A stretch of DNA of 42,286 nucleotides. Source: an uncultured Ectothiorhodospiraceae bacterium. Lineage in GTDB: Bacteria > Pseudomonadota > Gammaproteobacteria > UBA6429 > Thiohalophilaceae. Both the position numbers and the translations under genes were made by a program. Under the pieces are notes generated by a model. That model was given only the letters and a program-made list of their open reading frames with translations, had not been told where the DNA came from and made no database searches. The stretch is from the NCBI GenBank assembly GCA_947258695.1, contig CAMYJG010000019.1:1-42286 (forward strand), given 5' to 3'. Below, piece after piece: positions 42,080 to 42,286 of the stretch (the stretch's first letter is position 1; each line of letters begins with the position of its first letter).

Positions 42080-42196
42080 TTTATATAACCTTTAATTTAT
42101 TCCAATTACGAATAAATATTAGTCCAATCTTACATATTATCAATCAAATTAGAATAAACTAATGTTATTACCTCTCAACAATATAGAGGTAATACC
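42080..42196. promoter_or_regulatory. Divergent control region of the LysR gene and its target
   Basis: 117 bases between the LysR start and the divergent ATG contain ATTC-N7-GAAT (from 42101) and TTAG-N6-CTAA, T-N11-A-like LysR half-sites. AT content is high. No unique promoter can be chosen. Confidence 0.35.
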
Positions 42197-42286
42197 ATGA
42201 TTTCAAAACAACGCGGAATAATTGATCCCTGGACCCGGGGATTTTTAATTGGCCTGACCGTCTTAACTATTATTCAGCCCTGGGAC
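42197..42286 (+). CDS. Start of a membrane protein, cut by the window end
   Basis: An ATG at 42197 with GAGGT at 42186-42190 opens 30 codons without a stop, encoding MISKQRGIIDPWTR, then a hydrophobic stretch GFLIGLTVLTIIQPW. It lies divergent from the LysR gene and is its likely target. The family is not recognised from so short a piece. Confidence 0.6.
   Translation, partial: MISKQRGIIDPWTRGFLIGLTVLTIIQPWD

Noticed and set aside
42080-42196. A defined LysR operator
   Set aside because: Several T-N11-A-like pairs exist in this AT-rich spacer; none stands out.

Overview
The window looks like chromosomal DNA of a moderately AT-rich gammaproteobacterium. The support is ApaG/ApaH, ThyA-FolA, Lgt, RlmI, a two-subunit glycine decarboxylase behind a tandem glycine riboswitch, DUF5062, DUF6502/DUF5666 and a BufA1-type bufferin operon. 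I cannot name the genus. No rRNA, tRNA, CRISPR array, transposase or prophage was seen.

Layout. (1) 1-2593 is the distal end of an integron gene-cassette array: five same-strand cassettes separated by attC sites. They encode two exported proteins of unknown function, a DUF1801 protein, a flavodoxin-fold reductase and a decayed glyoxalase/bleomycin-resistance-fold gene. The last attC is cut short where ordinary chromosome begins. (2) 2640-8366 (+ strand) is accessory-looking: a thioredoxin-like/beta-propeller pair, a histidine-phosphatase-like protein that lacks its nucleophilic His, membrane proteins including DUF2157, and an orphan Imm35-type immunity protein. (3) 8530-12363 (+) starts with an unusual CheW-TM-LysM fusion, followed by a HExxH protein, a ComFB-like protein, ApaG and ApaH. 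(4) 12369-19236 (-) holds thyA-folA-small secreted protein, a DUF302-like protein, rlmI-lgt, DUF924 plus a small membrane protein, and a PfkB/adenosine-kinase-like sugar kinase. (5) 19347-22563 (-) holds two DUF5666 lipoproteins around a DUF6502 protein that looks like a DNA-binding regulator. (6) 22775-29402 (-) is the glycine-cleavage operon: promoter, tandem glycine riboswitch and terminator, then lipA-gcvT-gcvH-gcvPA-gcvPB-dgkA. Each of the four gaps between lipA and gcvPB carries a palindrome, and two of these are copies of one repeat family. (7) 29415-32120 (-) is a Fur-box-preceded ferric-iron ABC transporter (fbpA-fbpB, no ATPase gene here). (8) 32228-35431 (-) holds a CPA1 Na+/H+ antiporter, a DUF3047 protein and a PDC-sensor membrane protein. 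(9) 35606-38727 (-) is a bufferin (copper-metallophore peptide) operon, bufA1-bufB-bufC, followed by an ECF sigma factor and its probable membrane anti-sigma factor. (10) 38914-42286 holds a lipoprotein, a membrane-anchored HExxH metallopeptidase, a DUF5062 protein, a LysR regulator and the start of a divergent gene that runs off the window.

How genes work together. The glycine operon couples lipoate synthesis (LipA), which makes the cofactor of GcvH, to the T, H and P proteins under one glycine sensor. The bufferin operon appears to encode its own sigma/anti-sigma control. Iron uptake is under a Fur-type operator. The cassette array is the most clearly mobile part. Items that merit a second look are the CheW-TM-LysM fusion, the covarying palindromes of the gcv operon, the bufferin-ECF arrangement, the DUF6502/DUF5666 locus with a shared upstream motif, and the RHG-to-RNS phosphatase.
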